Source of the DNA: Naganishia liquefaciens | Lineage: Eukaryota; Basidiomycota; Tremellomycetes; Filobasidiales; Filobasidiaceae | Direction of reading: 5' to 3' | Assembly (NCBI GenBank): GCA_013423385.1 | Contig: BLZA01000017.1 | Span: 1 to 64,000 of the forward strand | DNA length: 64,000 nucleotides | In this document: positions 61,501 through 64,000 of the stretch, piece by piece | How the letters are laid out: each line of letters begins with the position of its first letter | Numbering within the stretch: position 1 is the stretch's first letter | The notes under the pieces: generated by a model | The model's database searches: none | What the model was told of the DNA's origin: nothing | Seen by the model: only the letters and a program-made list of their open reading frames with translations | Program-made: the position numbers and the translations under genes

Positions 61501-61914
61501 CACCAGGAATTTTGTCGGATGTGCATTATTGACGATGTATGATCGCCCATCCCAACACCTTGACGAGCAGGATGACTTGATCGAGCACGATACCATTCCA
61601 TCGTGACTGCAGCCCATGACACATACAGTTGTAATATAGGCATGAATGGACAATATTAGCATAAGCATGACCTCGAATTGACCCACCTCACTGAGAGCTT
61701 GTTAGCCCTCTACTGTTCAAGTATAACTACATACAACACCTTGTACTTTTACTGCTGCAATGACGAGTGCGGCAAATGCAGCTCGAGGTTATCCGCGCGT
61801 TGGACAACTCGGCGACCTTGCTTTCGGCAGCCGCAGCCGCGAACCGATCGCATGATGACTCGCGCCGCGCACCGAATTTCAGTCGTCCATTCCGCTAGGA
61901 GAAGAGTCTTGGTC
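61501..61914. other. Leader region of GCN1, with two upstream ORFs
   Basis: Holds ATGs at 61760 (31 codons to a TGA) and 61776 (40 codons to a TAG), overlapping in different frames, ahead of the inferred GCN1 start. The transcription start is unknown, so whether they are transcribed is open. Confidence 0.35.
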
Positions 61915-64000
61915 ATGAGTACTGTGTGCCTTTGGTTGCGTTGAGGACCTGTACACATAGTCAGCAGCAAGTGCCCACCATTCCGTCGACCACAGCATCG
62001 GCCTCCGCCGCGCGCAGAGATCCTGCAAAATCGGGCGGTGATCCTGAACCGTTTGCAAGATTGAAAGCGAAAAGCAAGGATATGCGGTCCAAAAGTAAAG
62101 TTAGTGACTGGCTGGCGAAAAATTCCGAGGATGGATCCGTTGATGGTGATCAGGGATCGGATGCGGAACATTCGGATGCCGCCAGTTCCGCCTCGCAAGC
62201 CGATTCAGACGTCGAGACCGATGGGGACGAAGAGGCCGAGTTTGACATCGAGTCGATCGAGCGGAAACTACTGCGCTCGAGACCAGTGGACAGAATACAG
62301 TATCTGAAGAATGAACTCCATAGCAATGTCTCCAGTAAGTGTCAGATCGCAGGGGTAATTAGGCCAAAAGATGCTGATGTCACATCTCAGCACTATCCTC
62401 ATCCGACTCCCGGCAAGTCGTCTTCGTGCTGCTTGAGGGACTTCTGCGGCACAGTGACGAAGCGACGCACGATGTAATTGTCAATGTTCTACTGCAAATT
62501 CTCCGGACAGCGGATATGCAGGTTACGGAAGATCTGGTAGCTTGGGTTTACGACCAGACGACCTTGATGGGTTCCCCCTCAAAGACGTGTGTACCGCAAT
62601 GTTTCTCGGCATACTTGTCTGACGCTGACTGTTAACCACAGCGTCGCACCGGCCGCCCTGCTACCGATCATGATGCTCAATCACGCCATTTTCTCGCACC
62701 TCGCCGCTTCGACGGAAAGCTCACAGTTCCCCTCGACACCTCTCTTCCAGTCTTTGTGTCTCAGCATGGCATTGTCGCTCGATGGCATGCTTGCGGTTCA
62801 AGGGGGAGGCAAGAAGCAGAAAGTAAAGCCTACTCTGCGAAAGGCAGCCGTGGTCAGGACTCGCAGAGTAGTCCGAAACAACTACCGTCTCATACCCAAC
62901 ATCTTCGATACCGTCTATGCCGCGTACGAGACGCAAGGAGAACGGGTCACTCCAATGCTTGGCGTCATTTTCGCGGTCTCTCTCCGCCTCAAAGTTATCG
63001 CCAAGAAGACAGACGATGGTGAAGCACCACAACCGCTTGCGGAACGCTACGCTTCTGCTCAAAAGGACAAACTGTTCGACCTGTATCTCGAGAAGATCAT
63101 GTCATCGAAAACCGCAGTGCCGAGAAGAATATACACCTCGATGGACGACCTGTGGGATTCCGGTTCCGCTTCAGAGGCTACCGTGAAGGAAAAGGTTCTA
63201 CCACTCGCGGACAAGGTGTTAATCAGGTCTCCAGAAGTGGTGTTGCCAAGTGAGTCTGCGTGAAAACAAAGAATCTCCTTTTTCCGCTCACATTTGTCTT
63301 TCAGTTCTGTCCCACATCATTTCAGTCTCTTCTCTCGATCTATCGTTCGCAATCCCTGCACACCTTGTGTCCGGAATCGTCTCGGCGTCAAAGTCGTCAA
63401 AACCGGATACCAGATCAGCCGCGCTCGACCTCGTCAAAGCATTGGCACCGAAATTGAGCGACGTGGCGAAGGCTAATCTCATGAGCGAGGTTCTGGCTCT
63501 GCCCAAGGCAGGCAAGACGACGAGCGTGGACAATCGGTCTACGCTATTCCAGATGGCACAAGCCATTCCGGCCGCGAAATCGGTTTCCTCGGTCGCCGTC
63601 AGCACACTTGCGCCGCTCATCGCGAAAGAAAGCAATGACGTCACGTTGGTCCACCTCACCGAGGCTCTGGCCTATCACCTCGAATTCTGCCTCAGAGCCG
63701 AATCCGAAAGCGAAGAGCCGTCAAAAGGGACTTGTACCGCTCTTGTCAAGGATATCACCACTGGCAAGGTGACCACCCGACGCCAGGTTCTTTCAACCGT
63801 CGGCGAAGCACTGTGGAAGAGTGGCTCAGCCAGCTCATGGTCACCGCGGGCTCTGGATCTTGTCAAGGGATTGATTCCGGCGTTTGAGGCGAATGTGAAG
63901 GGTTACCAGACAGTCCCCACCACACCTGCATCACAGCTAGAGGGCTACCTCGCCGTTGCCCTTGCGCTGGGTCCTATGCGCACGAGTGGCGCAGCAGATT
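61915..64000 (+). CDS. GCN1: Translational activator GCN1, N-terminal part (runs off the window)
   Basis: HEAT-repeat ribosome-binding protein that, with GCN20, lets GCN2 sense uncharged tRNA. Exons: 61915-61923, 61965-62334, 62391-62586, 62642-63249, 63305 to the window end, with phases consistent. An acidic Ser-rich start (DGSVDGDQGSDAEHSD) precedes the helical repeats: LLEGLLRHSDEATHDVIVNV, ALLPIMMLNHAIFSHL, NNYRLIPNIFDTVYAAYE, LFDLYLEKIMSSKTAVPRRI, VLPLADKVLIRSPEVVLP, then NLMSEVLALPKAG and VKDITTGKVTTRRQVL. The segment around KVLIRSPEVVLP is typical of fungal GCN1. Family proteins are about 2600-2700 residues, so roughly a quarter is seen. The first exon (MST) is the least certain part; another start upstream is possible. 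Confidence 0.88.

Overview
This window looks like a chromosome segment of a basidiomycete yeast or fungus, most probably a tremellomycete. The host genes are split by many introns of about 41-69 nt with GT-AG ends (two are GC-AG). Transposon families include a chromodomain Ty3/gypsy element, a Crypton-type tyrosine-recombinase transposon, a Plavaka/Tnp2-type transposon and a LINE tail ending in CCCCTAA telomere-like repeats, as reported for Cryptococcus. The class assignment is inference; no rRNA or barcode gene is present.

Layout. (1) 1-18 kb is a transposon yard. A LINE 3' end (1-394) runs straight into the gag region of a Ty3/gypsy chromovirus (395-5458). The chromovirus 3' LTR abuts the C-terminal part of a decayed Crypton recombinase (5459-7255, minus). 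A solo-LTR-like repeat follows (7499-7846), then about 5.5 kb without a recognisable gene, then a decayed Plavaka-like transposase (about 13.36-17.05 kb, minus). (2) 18.2-46.8 kb is a gene-dense host block: PRP5 spliceosomal helicase (+), HhH-GPD glycosylase-like protein (+), MDR oxidoreductase (-), LSM4 (-), a protein kinase (-), an unknown 375-residue protein (+), a dead M1 aminopeptidase copy (-), an alpha/beta hydrolase (+), mitochondrial glycerol-3-phosphate dehydrogenase with a C-terminal EF-hand (-), a class I histone deacetylase (-) and a large PH-domain protein (-). (3) 46.8-58.8 kb is a second gene desert with solo LTRs, diverged direct repeats, a minisatellite and a decayed reductase. 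Two of its repeats match elements in the first yard. (4) 58.8-64 kb holds a C2H2 zinc-finger protein (+) and the N-terminal part of the translation regulator GCN1 (+), which runs off the window.

Gene models were built by hand from splice signals, frame continuity and protein-family resemblance. For every complete multi-exon host model the exon lengths sum to a multiple of three. Functional links are those of a normal eukaryotic core set: PRP5 (U2 snRNP/prespliceosome) and LSM4 (U6 snRNP) are both splicing factors about 3.4 kb apart. They are not an operon and I see no sign of functional clustering. I did not find a convincing new biological system. The most unusual structures are the LINE/gypsy/Crypton nest at the left edge, the GC-AG introns, the oversized LSM4 intron and the aminopeptidase pseudogene.
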